The notes beneath the pieces were generated by a model that was not told the origin of the DNA, ran no database searches, and saw only the letters and a list, made by a program, of their open reading frames with translations. A stretch of 64,000 bases of DNA from Candidatus Cetobacterium colombiensis. GTDB lineage: Bacteria > Fusobacteriota > Fusobacteriia > Fusobacteriales > Fusobacteriaceae. Shown in pieces: positions 44,049 through 54,085 of this stretch (its first letter is position 1; the number at the start of each line of letters is the position of its first letter). A program made the position numbers and the translations under genes. The stretch lies in NCBI RefSeq assembly GCF_033962415.1, contig NZ_JAVIKH010000002.1, positions 124,001 to 188,000 on the forward strand, in the 5' to 3' direction.

Positions 44049-44627
44049 ATGAGAATAACAATGATTTTAGATTTTGTATGTCCTTATTGTTTTGTAGGAG
44101 AAAAAATTTTAGAAAAAGCTTTAAAAGAAAAAAATTTAAAGCCTGAATTTAAATTTTTACCTTATGAACTTTCTCCAGAACCAACTCCTCAACCAATAGT
44201 TAATGAAGCTAATAAAGAATACTTTGATAAAAATATTCTTCTTTGGGCAACTCAAGAAGATATTTTAGTTAAATTTCCTACTATAAGTCCTAAACCTAGA
44301 ACTGCTTTAGCTTTTCAGGGTATTTATGTAGCTGAAAAATATGATAAAGGAATTGAATACGTTAGAGCTGTTTTAGATGCATATTGGTTACGTAATAAAA
44401 ATATTGGAAATGTTGAAGTTTTAATAGAAATTGCGGATAATTTACTTATTCCTAAATTTGAATTTGCTGATGCTTTATTATCTGGACAATTTAGTGCAGC
44501 TCATAGAAAATTAAACAATGAAGTTTCTAATTTTGATTTTGATGTTGTTCCTACATTCTATATTGACGATAAGCAATTAAAAGAATTTCCAAGAACAAAA
44601 GAAAAATGGTTAGAAATACTAAATTAA
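44049..44627 (+). CDS. DsbA/FrnE-like thioredoxin-fold oxidoreductase
   Basis: A 192-residue cytoplasmic (no signal peptide) DsbA-family protein with the active site CPYC at residues 11-14 and the FrnE-type pattern AFQGIYVAEKY and VVPTFYIDDK (cis-Pro loop VPT). It probably isomerises or reduces disulfides or handles polyketide-like or thiol substrates. ATG 44049 follows TTAGGAGG at normal spacing; the frame also has an upstream ATG at 44031 overlapping that site. Confidence 0.85.
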   Translation: MRITMILDFVCPYCFVGEKILEKALKEKNLKPEFKFLPYELSPEPTPQPIVNEANKEYFDKNILLWATQEDILVKFPTISPKPRTALAFQGIYVAEKYDKGIEYVRAVLDAYWLRNKNIGNVEVLIEIADNLLIPKFEFADALLSGQFSAAHRKLNNEVSNFDFDVVPTFYIDDKQLKEFPRTKEKWLEILN

Positions 44628-44630
44628 TAT

Positions 44631-44670
44631 AAAGCAAAGGCTATCTTTTATAAAGATAGCCTTTGCTTTT
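44631..44670. terminator. Bidirectional terminator
   Basis: An 18-bp perfect stem, AAAGCAAAGGCTATCTTT with its complement, around ATA/TAT; serves the DsbA-like gene and threonine dehydratase. Confidence 0.85.
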
Positions 44671-45877
44671 AATATATTCTATAACCCATTGTAGATAACT
44701 TTTCTTTCAGTCTTTCTTGATGATCTTTGTCAAAACACTCTAGTACAAAATTTGCCTCTTGAGATGTTATTCCTAAATTAGGACTATACATTGTTTGATT
44801 TACACTTAAAATATTTGCATTCATTTCGCAAATTGCTGAAACAACTTTTGCCATTTCTCCAACTTTATCTGAAAGTTCTACTGAAAAAGCAAATCTTCTT
44901 CCTTCTAACATAAGAGCTTTATTTAAAGCTCTCTCAACAAGATTTATATCTATGTTTCCTCCAGAAATAACTGCACATATTTTTTTATCTTTTACTTTTA
45001 TTTTTCCAGATAAAATTGCTGCAACTGTTGTTGCTCCTGCTCCCTCTGCAACAACTTTACTTTTTTCCATTAGGAAAAGTATTGCTTTTGCTATTTCATC
45101 TTCAGTTACTGTGACTATCTCATCTACACACTCTTGTACAATTTTAAATGGTTCACACCCTGCTTTCCTAACAGCAATTCCATCTGCTATTGTTGGTTTT
45201 GTTGAAATTTCACAAATCTGTTTCATTGCAACAGCCTCTGCCATAGAAGCTGCATGAGCTGCTTCTATCCCAATAACTTTTGCCTCTGGTCTCAGTGATT
45301 TTATAGCTTTAGCTATTCCACCAATGATTCCTCCTCCTCCAATAGGAACTAACACTACATCTACATCTGGTAAATCTTCTAAGATTTCTAATCCAATTGT
45401 ACCTTGTCCTGCCATTACAAATTTATCATCAAAAGGGTGTAAAAACGTGGCTCCTGTTTCTCTTTGAATTTCACAAGCTTTTCTATAAGCATCATCATAA
45501 ACTTCACCTTCTAAAACTACTTCTGCTCCATAAGATTTCGTTGCCGCAATTTTAGCCAAAGGAGCTGTTGCTGGCATAACTATTGTTGCTTTTATACCTT
45601 GATCTCTTGCACCTAATGCTACTCCTTGCGCATGATTTCCAGCTGATGAAGCTATAACTCCTGCTGCTCTTTCTTCAGGAGATAGACTCGCTATCTTATT
45701 TAAAGCACCTCTTAATTTAAAAGAACCTGTTTTTTGAAGGTTTTCTAATTTAAAAAATACTATATTTCCTGTTAATTCATTGAGAGTTGGACACTCTACC
45801 ACTGGTGTTCTTTTTAATGAATCTTTAATAGTTTCATTAGCTTTTAATATGTCCTCTAAAGTAAAATTGCATTCCAC
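44669..45877 (-). CDS. ilvA: Threonine ammonia-lyase
   Basis: PLP fold-type II enzyme that deaminates threonine (or serine) to 2-oxobutyrate. The 402-residue product has the PLP lysine in KTGSFKLRGA, the SSAGNHAQG loop, the Gly-rich PIGGGGIIGG phosphate site and a C-terminal ACT domain (about 328-402). The length is that of the short, single-ACT form (catabolic TdcB-like or IlvA-short). GTG 45877 is selected because GGAGGGG lies just upstream; a GTG at 45892 overlaps it. Monocistronic. Confidence 0.9.
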   Translation of the reverse strand: MECNFTLEDILKANETIKDSLKRTPVVECPTLNELTGNIVFFKLENLQKTGSFKLRGALNKIASLSPEERAAGVIASSAGNHAQGVALGARDQGIKATIVMPATAPLAKIAATKSYGAEVVLEGEVYDDAYRKACEIQRETGATFLHPFDDKFVMAGQGTIGLEILEDLPDVDVVLVPIGGGGIIGGIAKAIKSLRPEAKVIGIEAAHAASMAEAVAMKQICEISTKPTIADGIAVRKAGCEPFKIVQECVDEIVTVTEDEIAKAILFLMEKSKVVAEGAGATTVAAILSGKIKVKDKKICAVISGGNIDINLVERALNKALMLEGRRFAFSVELSDKVGEMAKVVSAICEMNANILSVNQTMYSPNLGITSQEANFVLECFDKDHQERLKEKLSTMGYRIY

Positions 45878-45961
45878 GTTAAACCCCTCCACTTTTTTTC
45901 ATATTATATAACTTTTTATAGCTTTATTATATATTTTTAGACTACTTTTTTCAAGAATTTT

Positions 45962-46876
45962 TTAGTTTTTTTGATTTTTTGTGATCTTATATATCGTGAA
46001 TAGTAACATTCCCGCACTTAAAAATTGAATATTTGACAATATTTTACCATTAAATATATAATCAAAAACTATAGATGATACAGGAAAACAAAGCTCACAC
46101 ATTGTAGCTATATTTGCTCTAATATATCTAAGACCTATATAATAAAGTAGCACTGCTCCACTTCCTGTTGTTAATCCTATGATTATAAAAATAATCCATT
46201 GATGAGGAGTTGTTTTTAAAAACCACCCTAAATTCCCATTTGCTATAACTATCAATCCTGTTATAATTGAAGTAAAAAGATATCTCGTATATAATGCTGT
46301 TCTAAATGTTGAGTGAGCTAATATTTTTTTTCCAAAAACAGTTGAACTTCCAAATGAGAATGCTGCTAAAATTGCATAAAGACTAGCTAATCCAACATTA
46401 TCTCCAGCATCAAAGTGTGGTAACGTTAACTGGAATGTTAATAAATATCCACTCATTAAAGCTGCCACTGCCCAAAAGATAAAGTTCTTTCCAACTCTCT
46501 CTCCTAATAAAATTCTAGCTAAAATTATGGCAAATACCGGTTGTAACTTTTGTAACAAAGTCACTACAGTTAAGTGATTAAAATTCACTAAAAATAGTGC
46601 TTTAACTATTGATAATGTCCCCAGAGTTCCTCCAAATAATGCTATTAAAAAATAAAAAAACAAATCTTCTTTACTCAAATTTTTTATATTTTTTAACTCT
46701 GTTCTTCCAAATAAAATAGTCATTCCTATTAAAGGAAGTAAATGCAGTACAAAAACTACATACGGTACATTTAATTGATAAAGTCTTGGTGTCAATACTA
46801 TTCCATCAAATCCCCACATTGTTGCGGCTAAACAAACTAATCCTGCTCCTAAATATTGCTTTTTAACGTTAAACAC
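45962..46876 (-). CDS. EamA/DMT family transporter
   Basis: A ten-helix drug/metabolite superfamily exporter of 304 residues made of two EamA repeats. The start (GAGLVCLAATMWGFDGIV) and the mid-repeat VTLLQKLQPVFAIILARILLGERVG are typical. GGAGGG precedes a GTG start. It lies 8 bases after polC and may be the distal gene of that operon. Substrate unknown. Confidence 0.82.
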   Translation of the reverse strand: MFNVKKQYLGAGLVCLAATMWGFDGIVLTPRLYQLNVPYVVFVLHLLPLIGMTILFGRTELKNIKNLSKEDLFFYFLIALFGGTLGTLSIVKALFLVNFNHLTVVTLLQKLQPVFAIILARILLGERVGKNFIFWAVAALMSGYLLTFQLTLPHFDAGDNVGLASLYAILAAFSFGSSTVFGKKILAHSTFRTALYTRYLFTSIITGLIVIANGNLGWFLKTTPHQWIIFIIIGLTTGSGAVLLYYIGLRYIRANIATMCELCFPVSSIVFDYIFNGKILSNIQFLSAGMLLFTIYKITKNQKN

Positions 46877-46884
46877 TGTCCCTC

Positions 46885-49800
46885 CTAGAAAAATAAAGTT
46901 GTTTGATTTGTTTCACTTAAAGATTCTATACAATTAAGTTCTTTTAATTTATCAACTGTTGTTTGAGATGTTTTTGTTCTTCTTTTGAAATCTTCATAAG
47001 ATATGAATCTTCCTAACTCTCTTTCTCTAACTATATTCTCCATTACAGAGGTTCCCAGTCCATTTAACCCCATTAAAGGAACTCTTATTTTTCCATCTTC
47101 TATTGTAAATCTATATCCATGAGATTTATATACATCTAAATTTAAAAATTCAAATCCTCTCGCATGCATCTCAACTATTATTTCACATACAGCTAATTGC
47201 GCTTTTTTCTTTACATCTAATTTAGGTTCTTTATTTAACTCTTGAATTTTTTCATTAACTTTATTTAAATCATTCATCAATTCAAAATCAAAATCTTCAA
47301 CTTTCCTACTTAAATACGCTGCATAAAATGCCAATGGATAATGAACTTTAAAATAAGCTATTCTCATTGCCATCATAACATATGCTACAGCATGTCCTTT
47401 AGGGAACATGTACTTTATTCTTCTACACGACTCTATATACCACTCAGGTACTCCATGCTCTTTCATTAAATCAGAATACTCTTTCCATTGAGCTACATTT
47501 TTACTTGGTTGTCCTTTTCTTACAAATTCCATTATTTTAAATGCAACTCCTTTTTCAATTCCTTGATCGATTAAGAAGTTCATAATGTCATCTCTAACTG
47601 ATATTACTTGAGATAGTGTTGCTTTTCCTTCTCTTACAAATTCCTGAGCGTTATTCAACCAAACATCCGTTCCATGTGAAAGACCAGATATTCTAACTAA
47701 TTCTGCAAAAGTTGTTGGCATAGTATCAACAAGCATCTGTCTTACAAAACCGGTACCAAACTCAGGTACCCCATATGTACCTACTATTGAACCTATCTCT
47801 TCTTTAGTTACACCTAATGATTCTGTTCCAGAAAATATTTTTAGAGTTTCTGGATCACCCAAAGGAATATCATACACATTTACCCCTGTATACTCTTGTA
47901 GCATTTTTATAGTTGTCGGGTCATCATGACCTAATATATCTAATTTTACTAACTGTTCATCCATTACATGATAATCATAATGAGTTGTTGTTGAATCACT
48001 ACTTTGATCATTTGCAGGTCTTTGTACTGGACAAAATTCATATATTGAATTTCCTTGAGGTACAACTATCATTCCACCAGGATGCTGACCTGTTGTCTTT
48101 TTTGCTCCCTCACATTTTTGAGCCATTCTCATCACTTCTGCTCTTCCAGAAATTATATTATGATCTTCAAAAAATTTTCTAACATAACCTTCCGCATTTT
48201 TTTCAGCTAAAGTAGAGATTGTTCCTGCTTTAAATACATTTGCTTTACCAAAAAGATCTTCACAATATCTATGTATTTCTGATTGATATTCTCCTGAAAA
48301 GTTTAAATCTATATCTGGAACTTTATCTCCATTGAATCCCATAAACACTTCAAATGGAATTGAATGTCCATCTTTTTTCAATTTAGTTCCACACTTAGGA
48401 CAATCTTTATCAGGTAAATCCACTCCTGCTCCTTCTCTTTCTATAAATTCAGAATGTTTACAGTTGGGATTAGTGCATAGATAATGAGGATATAAAGCAT
48501 TAACTTCTGTTATTCCCATCATATAAGCAACGATAGATGAACCCACTGATCCTCTTGATCCAACTAGATATCCATTATCTAAAGATTTTTTTACTAATTT
48601 TTGAGCTGATAAATATAATACAGAGAATCCATTTCCTATAATAGCTTTTAATTCTCTTTCTATTCTAGCTTCAACATTTTCTGGAAGTGGATTTCCATAT
48701 AATTCATAAGCTTTTTCATAAGTCATTTCTCTTACTATATTTTCTGCATTATCTATTTTTGGAGGATAGAAACCACTTGGTATTGGCTGAATTTTTTCAA
48801 TCATATCATTTATTTGATTTGTTGCTTTCACTACAATCTCTTTTGATATATCTTCACCTAAATAATTAAATTCATTTAATAATTCATCAGTTGTTCTAAA
48901 ATAAAAACCATTATCTACTCTATATTGATTATCTCTAAATACACTTCCACTTCCATAAAGTAAAATTGATCTTATTTTATGATCCTCTTTCTCTAAATAA
49001 TGAACATTTGAAGAAGCTGTTACTATTTTTCCTCTTTCTTTTGCTAATTCATAAAAATATTTATTCATTTTTTCCACATCTTTAAAAGAAGCAATCGCCC
49101 CAGTTTCTTCAGTATCTAAAAATTCAGAAAATGCAATTCTAGGTTGTAACTCTATATAATCATAAAAATCTATTAATTTTTCAACTTTAGGAAGATCATT
49201 TCTAAAATAAGCTTCTGATAATTCTCCACTATTTGAAAAATGAATTGATGTAGGTGCCCCTATAATTAAACCTTCTCTATTTTCATTTAATACACTTCTC
49301 AATATTCTTGGTTTCTTATTTCCAAAATAATCTATATGTGCTTGTGATACTAATTTATATAAGTTTTTTAATCCTACTAACTCTTTTACTAAAACCATAA
49401 TATTTCTTATATCTTGTTTTTTGTAATTTAAAGGGAAAGCCCCTGTCATATCTTTTTGATTTACTATTCCTTTTTCTAAATACTTTTCTAAAAATATTGC
49501 AAACATTGCTGCTGTTGCCTGTGAATCATCCACTGCTCTATGGTGATTTTCAAGAGCTACTTTTAAAAATTTTGTCATAGGTTTTAGTCCATATCCTTTT
49601 TGATCTGGATATAAATCTCTTGCCATTTGTAAAGTATCTATCACTGAAGGATTATAATTTAAATTCATATATTTTTTTGCATCTCTTTTTAAAAATCCCA
49701 TATCAAACGGAGCATTGTGGGCAACCAAAGTTGCATCTCCTAAAAACTCCATAAACTTTGGTAATACTTCATCTATCATTGGCATATTTTCAACCATAGA

Positions 49801-51213
49801 ATCTGTTATTCCTGTTATTTCTTGAATTTTTTTTGGTATTTTTTTCCCAGGATTTATTAGCTGAGAATATCTATCAACTATTCTTCTTCCTTGAAGTTTT
49901 ATAGCTCCAATTTCTATTATCTCGTTTTTATGTGAGTTTAATCCTAGTGTCTCTAAGTCAAATACAACATATGTTTCTTCATCTATTAATACATCCTTGG
50001 CATTTTGAACTATCGGTTGACTATCATCTACCATGTACATTTCACAACCAAAAATTATTTTAATATCCTTTCCTTTTGCTGCTTTATAAGCAAATGGGAA
50101 AGCATGAACTACTCCATAATCTGTTATTGCAACAGCTTTATGACCATAATCTAGAGCTCTTCCTACTATTCCTTTTACATCTTCTACCCCACACATTTCA
50201 CTCATTTTAGTATGAGTATGAAGTTCTACCATTTTCTCTTCTGATGTATCTTGTTTTTTAGTTTTTTTCTTATCTAGTTTATTTAAAATATTGACCAAGA
50301 TAATTTCTTCATTATTTTCAAAACTATCTATTTGTTTTTTACCACTAATTTTTATGAAATCTCCAACTTTTACATCAAATTCATCTGCTTTATTCAAGAA
50401 TATTTTTGCTGTTATAGAATCTTCTCCATCTGTTATTCTTAAAATTTGAAGAATTTTTCCAGTTCTAAGCTCTCTTCCATCAGTAGCAAATAACTCCCCT
50501 TCTACTACAGCTATTTCATTTTCTATTAGTTCTTTAAACTCTGAAATTGGCATACTCGGACTTTTAATATCTTTCTTTTTGCTAAATCCACCTCTTCCAG
50601 TAGGAACCGCTGATTTTATTTCCACTTGTGGAGTAACAGGCTTTTGAATCACTTCTTTTTCTATGGGTTGAGAATTTAAAGTAATTATTTTATTTTCAAT
50701 TTCATCTTCTATATTTTTTATTTCACTATTAAAATCTCCTGAAACAAAATTTACTTTAAATCCTTTTATACCATAGTTTTCCAAAAGTGATTGAATCTTT
50801 ATATCTAAATTTGAACCATATAAAGTTTCTACTGCCATTTCATTTTTTAATTCAATATCTACTGTCTCACCTTTTATAGATATTCTATATAAATATAAAA
50901 AAGATTTTGATATAGCATTAGTTTTTTTCAACTTTTCAATAACTCTCTCAACTATTTCTAAAAAATTTTCTCTACTAATTTCTTTAGTCATGTAGTTTAT
51001 TTTAAAATCAATATCCAATTCATTTCCAAATTTCTTTTTTAAATTTTCATAAGCCTTATCTAATCCCTTTAAATCTTGAGGTGTAGAAACAACGCAAATT
51101 AAATCCATTTTTTTGTTTCTTTCACTAAAAACAATCTCTGTTACTTCAATATTTTCTATCCCCATATCCTTAAAAATATTTCTCTGAGGTCTTATTCTAA
51201 TTTCTCTTTTCAA
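46885..51213 (-). CDS. polC: DNA polymerase III alpha subunit, PolC type
   Basis: Replicative polymerase of 1442 residues. Order of domains: an N-terminal region and OB fold (about 1-320), a PHP domain (HTHTKMSEMCGVEDV...AITDYGVVHAF) split by an inserted DnaQ-like 3'-5' exonuclease (VVFDLETLGLNSHKNEIIEIG), then the C-family polymerase with PDIDLNFSGEYQ. A Cys-rich zinc site (CTNPNC...CPKC) is also present. The C-terminus ends NQTTLFF, a likely clamp-binding motif. The TTG start at 51213 abuts the upstream stop, and its GGAG site lies in the last codons of that gene. Confidence 0.96.
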   Translation of the reverse strand: MKREIRIRPQRNIFKDMGIENIEVTEIVFSERNKKMDLICVVSTPQDLKGLDKAYENLKKKFGNELDIDFKINYMTKEISRENFLEIVERVIEKLKKTNAISKSFLYLYRISIKGETVDIELKNEMAVETLYGSNLDIKIQSLLENYGIKGFKVNFVSGDFNSEIKNIEDEIENKIITLNSQPIEKEVIQKPVTPQVEIKSAVPTGRGGFSKKKDIKSPSMPISEFKELIENEIAVVEGELFATDGRELRTGKILQILRITDGEDSITAKIFLNKADEFDVKVGDFIKISGKKQIDSFENNEEIILVNILNKLDKKKTKKQDTSEEKMVELHTHTKMSEMCGVEDVKGIVGRALDYGHKAVAITDYGVVHAFPFAYKAAKGKDIKIIFGCEMYMVDDSQPIVQNAKDVLIDEETYVVFDLETLGLNSHKNEIIEIGAIKLQGRRIVDRYSQLINPGKKIPKKIQEITGITDSMVENMPMIDEVLPKFMEFLGDATLVAHNAPFDMGFLKRDAKKYMNLNYNPSVIDTLQMARDLYPDQKGYGLKPMTKFLKVALENHHRAVDDSQATAAMFAIFLEKYLEKGIVNQKDMTGAFPLNYKKQDIRNIMVLVKELVGLKNLYKLVSQAHIDYFGNKKPRILRSVLNENREGLIIGAPTSIHFSNSGELSEAYFRNDLPKVEKLIDFYDYIELQPRIAFSEFLDTEETGAIASFKDVEKMNKYFYELAKERGKIVTASSNVHYLEKEDHKIRSILLYGSGSVFRDNQYRVDNGFYFRTTDELLNEFNYLGEDISKEIVVKATNQINDMIEKIQPIPSGFYPPKIDNAENIVREMTYEKAYELYGNPLPENVEARIERELKAIIGNGFSVLYLSAQKLVKKSLDNGYLVGSRGSVGSSIVAYMMGITEVNALYPHYLCTNPNCKHSEFIEREGAGVDLPDKDCPKCGTKLKKDGHSIPFEVFMGFNGDKVPDIDLNFSGEYQSEIHRYCEDLFGKANVFKAGTISTLAEKNAEGYVRKFFEDHNIISGRAEVMRMAQKCEGAKKTTGQHPGGMIVVPQGNSIYEFCPVQRPANDQSSDSTTTHYDYHVMDEQLVKLDILGHDDPTTIKMLQEYTGVNVYDIPLGDPETLKIFSGTESLGVTKEEIGSIVGTYGVPEFGTGFVRQMLVDTMPTTFAELVRISGLSHGTDVWLNNAQEFVREGKATLSQVISVRDDIMNFLIDQGIEKGVAFKIMEFVRKGQPSKNVAQWKEYSDLMKEHGVPEWYIESCRRIKYMFPKGHAVAYVMMAMRIAYFKVHYPLAFYAAYLSRKVEDFDFELMNDLNKVNEKIQELNKEPKLDVKKKAQLAVCEIIVEMHARGFEFLNLDVYKSHGYRFTIEDGKIRVPLMGLNGLGTSVMENIVRERELGRFISYEDFKRRTKTSQTTVDKLKELNCIESLSETNQTTLFF

Positions 51214-51777
51214 TTAATTTTCTCCTAATAATCTATCCAAAATAATAGAAACTGCTGATCTTACAGATAAATGGTTATATTCTGCCTTTCCTCTTATTGG
51301 CTCTAATATATAATCAGACATATCCATTACCTCATCAATTAGTCCCCACCCTGTTCCAAATAATATTAAATAAGGTTGATCATCATTCATCATTTTTTCA
51401 GACAACTCTTTGTACCCTATTGAATTTGGAAATATTTTTGCTGAAGTAGTGATTATTAGTGGTTTTTTACCTTCTCTTTTTTCTATTTCAGATATACTTT
51501 TTTCTATTGATTCATAAACTCTTGTTCTACCAAATGCTTCTTCTCTATCTCTATTGTATCCAGTTCCAAATCCATCCTGCCAATAACCTATTATTCTTTC
51601 TGTAAGTTGCTTTTGTGCATCCACAGATACTATAATATGATACTGATTTACATCGTATGTTCTACATGTTCTAGAAATATCATGAATATCAAAATTTGTC
51701 ACAGAAGTACAAACAACATCTCCTCTTTTATTGTATACTGGTGAGTGAACTAATCCTAAATATATTGCTTTTCTCAT
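51214..51777 (-). CDS. SPOUT-type RNA methyltransferase (TrmD-associated family)
   Basis: A 187-residue putative RNA methyltransferase resembling the stand-alone or TrmD-fused SPOUT domain family (YLGLVHSPVYNKRGDVVCTSVTNFDIHD, then LILFGTGWGLIDEVM, then PIRGKAEYNHLSVRSA). The C-terminal GxGWGL...NHLSVRSA region would form the trefoil knot. It sits between polC and a carbonic-anhydrase-like gene, two genes from trmD, which supports a translation role. Target nucleotide unknown. Confidence 0.75.
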   Translation of the reverse strand: MRKAIYLGLVHSPVYNKRGDVVCTSVTNFDIHDISRTCRTYDVNQYHIIVSVDAQKQLTERIIGYWQDGFGTGYNRDREEAFGRTRVYESIEKSISEIEKREGKKPLIITTSAKIFPNSIGYKELSEKMMNDDQPYLILFGTGWGLIDEVMDMSDYILEPIRGKAEYNHLSVRSAVSIILDRLLGEN

Positions 51778-51786
51778 TAATTTTAC

Positions 51787-52305
51787 CTACCCTATTCTCT
51801 CTAATTTTTTATATGTTTCAATTTTATCTAAATAAACTTTATTTGCATATTTTAAATAATCTATATTTTTTTCAGAAAGTTTTTTTATAACTTTAGCAGG
51901 AGAACCCACAATTAAATCTCCCTCTTCAGCCACTAATTTATCCGTTACTAAACTTCCTGCTCCCACAATACAATTCTTAGGAATTTTAGCTCCGTTTAAT
52001 AAAATAGATCCCATTCCAACTATAACATTATCTCCAATTTCACATCCATGAATAACACAGTTATGACCTATTGTTACATTTTCTCCTATTACAACTGGAT
52101 ATGGAGTATCTCCATGAACTGTTGTATTATCCTGAATATTCGAGTTATTACCTATCACTATTTTACTCATATCAGCTCTTAACACCGCAGAAAACCAAAT
52201 GCTTACATTTTTTCCCGTTTCTACCTCTCCAATTATAGATGCACTCTCTAAAATAAGATTATTTTCACCAATTTTTGGAACTAAATTTCCTAATTTATAT
52301 ATCAT
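51787..52305 (-). CDS. Gamma-class carbonic anhydrase-like hexapeptide protein
   Basis: Left-handed beta-helix protein of 172 residues of the YrdA/PaaY/gamma-CA group, with repeating hexapeptides (GKNVSIWFSAVLRADMSKI, VTIGHNCVIHGCEIGDNVIVGMGS). The zinc His ligands are likely the His in the HGDTPYPV segment and those in GHNCVIHG. CO2 hydration is not certain; related members act as acyltransferases or are inactive. It lies 2 bases after trmD. Confidence 0.82.
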   Translation of the reverse strand: MIYKLGNLVPKIGENNLILESASIIGEVETGKNVSIWFSAVLRADMSKIVIGNNSNIQDNTTVHGDTPYPVVIGENVTIGHNCVIHGCEIGDNVIVGMGSILLNGAKIPKNCIVGAGSLVTDKLVAEEGDLIVGSPAKVIKKLSEKNIDYLKYANKVYLDKIETYKKLERIG

Positions 52306-52307
52306 GT

Positions 52308-53021
52308 CTATTGCCCCTCTTTAATCTCTTTTAAAAGTTTTTTCTCTAACTTAGAAAACTCACGACCTTTTAAAAGTTCTGGTCTTCTTTCTTGAGTTCT
52401 TTTTAAACTTTGTTTTAATCTCCATTCATCTATATTTTTATGATGACCAGACATTAAAACTTCCGGAACTTTTAATCCTTCAAATTCAGCAGGTCTTGTA
52501 TAATGTGGATAATCTAATAATCCATTATAAAAAGAGTCGTTTTCATATGATTCTTTTTTTATAACACCTGGAATCAGACGAATTATTGCGTCTGAAATTA
52601 CCATTGCTGGTAATTCTCCTCCTGTTAAAACAAAATCTCCCAAAGAAATTTCTAAATCAACTTTACTTTCAATAACTCTTTCATCAATTCCTTCATAATG
52701 ACCAGCTATGATTGTAATTTCTTGCTCTTGAGCTAACTCACAAGCTAAATTTTGATTTAATTTTACTCCTTGAGGAGATGTATAAATAACTTTACCTTTA
52801 TTTTCTTCTAAAGCTCTTAGTATTGGCTCTGGTTTCATAACCATTCCAGCTCCGCCTCCAAAAGGAATATCATCACACTGTTTATGTTTTCCTTCAGCAA
52901 AGTCTCTTATATTAACTATATTTATTTTTACCTGCTCTCTTTCCACAGCTCTTTTTATAATACTGTGTTCTTTAAAAGAATTAAAAAACTCTGGAAATAG
53001 TGTTAATATATTTATTTTCAC
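52308..53021 (-). CDS. trmD: tRNA (guanine-N1-)-methyltransferase
   Basis: Methylates G37 of tRNAs to prevent frameshifting. The 237-residue SPOUT enzyme has LTLFPEFF at the N-terminus, FGGGAGMVMKPEPI, GHYEGIDERV and the knot segment SLGDFVLTGGELPAMV, followed by the DYPHYTRP segment. GTG start at 53021 with AAGGAGAG upstream. It follows rimM by 10 bases, the usual pairing, but rpsP, which often leads this operon, is absent here. Confidence 0.94.
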   Translation of the reverse strand: MKINILTLFPEFFNSFKEHSIIKRAVEREQVKINIVNIRDFAEGKHKQCDDIPFGGGAGMVMKPEPILRALEENKGKVIYTSPQGVKLNQNLACELAQEQEITIIAGHYEGIDERVIESKVDLEISLGDFVLTGGELPAMVISDAIIRLIPGVIKKESYENDSFYNGLLDYPHYTRPAEFEGLKVPEVLMSGHHKNIDEWRLKQSLKRTQERRPELLKGREFSKLEKKLLKEIKEGQ

Positions 53022-53031
53022 ATCTCTCTCC

Positions 53032-53547
53032 TTAGTCTTTCTTTTTTTCTCTCATACCTTCAATTAAAGAAACTATCATTTCTCTTTTATTAAAGTCTAT
53101 CTTTTTTATAAAAACTTCTACATCTGGAATCATTGTTTCAAACTCTTCATCTTCTATTACATAAATATCGTGTGCTGCAGTTTCATAAATATCTACAACT
53201 TCACCTATATTCTCTCCAGACTCAGTTATCGCTTTCATTCCTATTACATCATTTGCTAAGAACTCATCCTCTTCAATCCCTAATATATCTCTTCTTACTT
53301 TTATAACTGCATTTTGAATTGTTCCTGCATCTGTTTTATTTGTTAACTCTTCAAATTCTACAATCCACTTTTTATCAATCATATGCGCTACTTTCTTTAT
53401 AGTTAAAATCTTTATTTCTCCAGAAGATAGCTCAACCATTACTTTATTTCCATTTAGTATTTCTAAATCATCTATATTTGAAGTAACCTTTATAGCACCC
53501 TTTAAGTGATGTGTTCCTGAAACTCTTCCAACTGATAATAATTCCAT
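53032..53547 (-). CDS. rimM: 16S rRNA processing protein RimM
   Basis: 30S maturation factor of 171 residues: an N-terminal RimM beta barrel (VGRVSGTHHLKGAIKV) and a C-terminal PRC barrel (about 95-165). It binds S19 and the 16S head. AAAGGAG precedes ATG 53547. It is in the conserved khpA-rimM-trmD order. Confidence 0.92.
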   Translation of the reverse strand: MELLSVGRVSGTHHLKGAIKVTSNIDDLEILNGNKVMVELSSGEIKILTIKKVAHMIDKKWIVEFEELTNKTDAGTIQNAVIKVRRDILGIEEDEFLANDVIGMKAITESGENIGEVVDIYETAAHDIYVIEDEEFETMIPDVEVFIKKIDFNKREMIVSLIEGMREKKKD

Positions 53548-53568
53548 TTTTTCTCCTTTTAACTTTTA

Positions 53569-53808
53569 TTAATCTACAAATTCTACGTTTACATTTAATC
53601 TATCTTTAACTCCAGCAGCTTGCATAACTCCTCTTATAGCATTAGCTGTAAGTCCATTTTTTCCAATAACTCTTCCCATTTCTCCTTGAGTAACACTAAC
53701 TTTAAAAGTAACTGTATCGTCAATTAAATCATAAGATATTCTAATTCCCTCTTTTGTTTCTACTAACTCACCTATAATATAATTTATTAATATCTCTAAT
53801 TTTTCCAC
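53569..53808 (-). CDS. khpA: KH-domain RNA-binding protein KhpA
   Basis: A 79-residue single type II KH domain with the RNA-contacting GKNG loop (GRVIGKNGLTANAIRGVM). In Gram-positives KhpA works with KhpB in RNA regulation and cell elongation. GTG start at 53808 with AAGGAGG upstream, 30 bases after the DUF4911-like gene. Confidence 0.9.
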   Translation of the reverse strand: MEKLEILINYIIGELVETKEGIRISYDLIDDTVTFKVSVTQGEMGRVIGKNGLTANAIRGVMQAAGVKDRLNVNVEFVD

Positions 53809-53838
53809 AAATATTGCCTCCTTATTTTTTAATATATT

Positions 53839-54078
53839 TTATAACTCTCCAGACCAAGGTCCTTCCCATACAATTTCTGCTTTTACCCATTTTTTATTCA
53901 AGTCTTCTACAATCATTCTTACATCTTCTTTAAAATCTGTTGTAGAAACAATCGTTAAGTCTCCCGCATCAGCATTTTTTGTTCTTACTACTCCAACACC
54001 TTCGTAAGCTTCCATTATTTTATTAATGAAGTCTATATCTTCACGTTTTGTTTTTATTCTAAATTCATAACTTTCCAT
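53839..54078 (-). CDS. Small DUF4911-like protein
   Basis: A 79-residue alpha/beta protein beginning MESYEFRIKTKREDIDFINK and containing YEGVGVVRTKNADAGDLTIVST, which fits the DUF4911 pattern (a conserved VRT near the middle). No function is known. Its position before khpA-rimM-trmD suggests a link to translation or RNA. Its ribosome site is inside a perfect hairpin (see 54086-54106), which may control its translation. Confidence 0.65.
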   Translation of the reverse strand: MESYEFRIKTKREDIDFINKIMEAYEGVGVVRTKNADAGDLTIVSTTDFKEDVRMIVEDLNKKWVKAEIVWEGPWSGEL

Positions 54079-54085
54079 TATTTTA

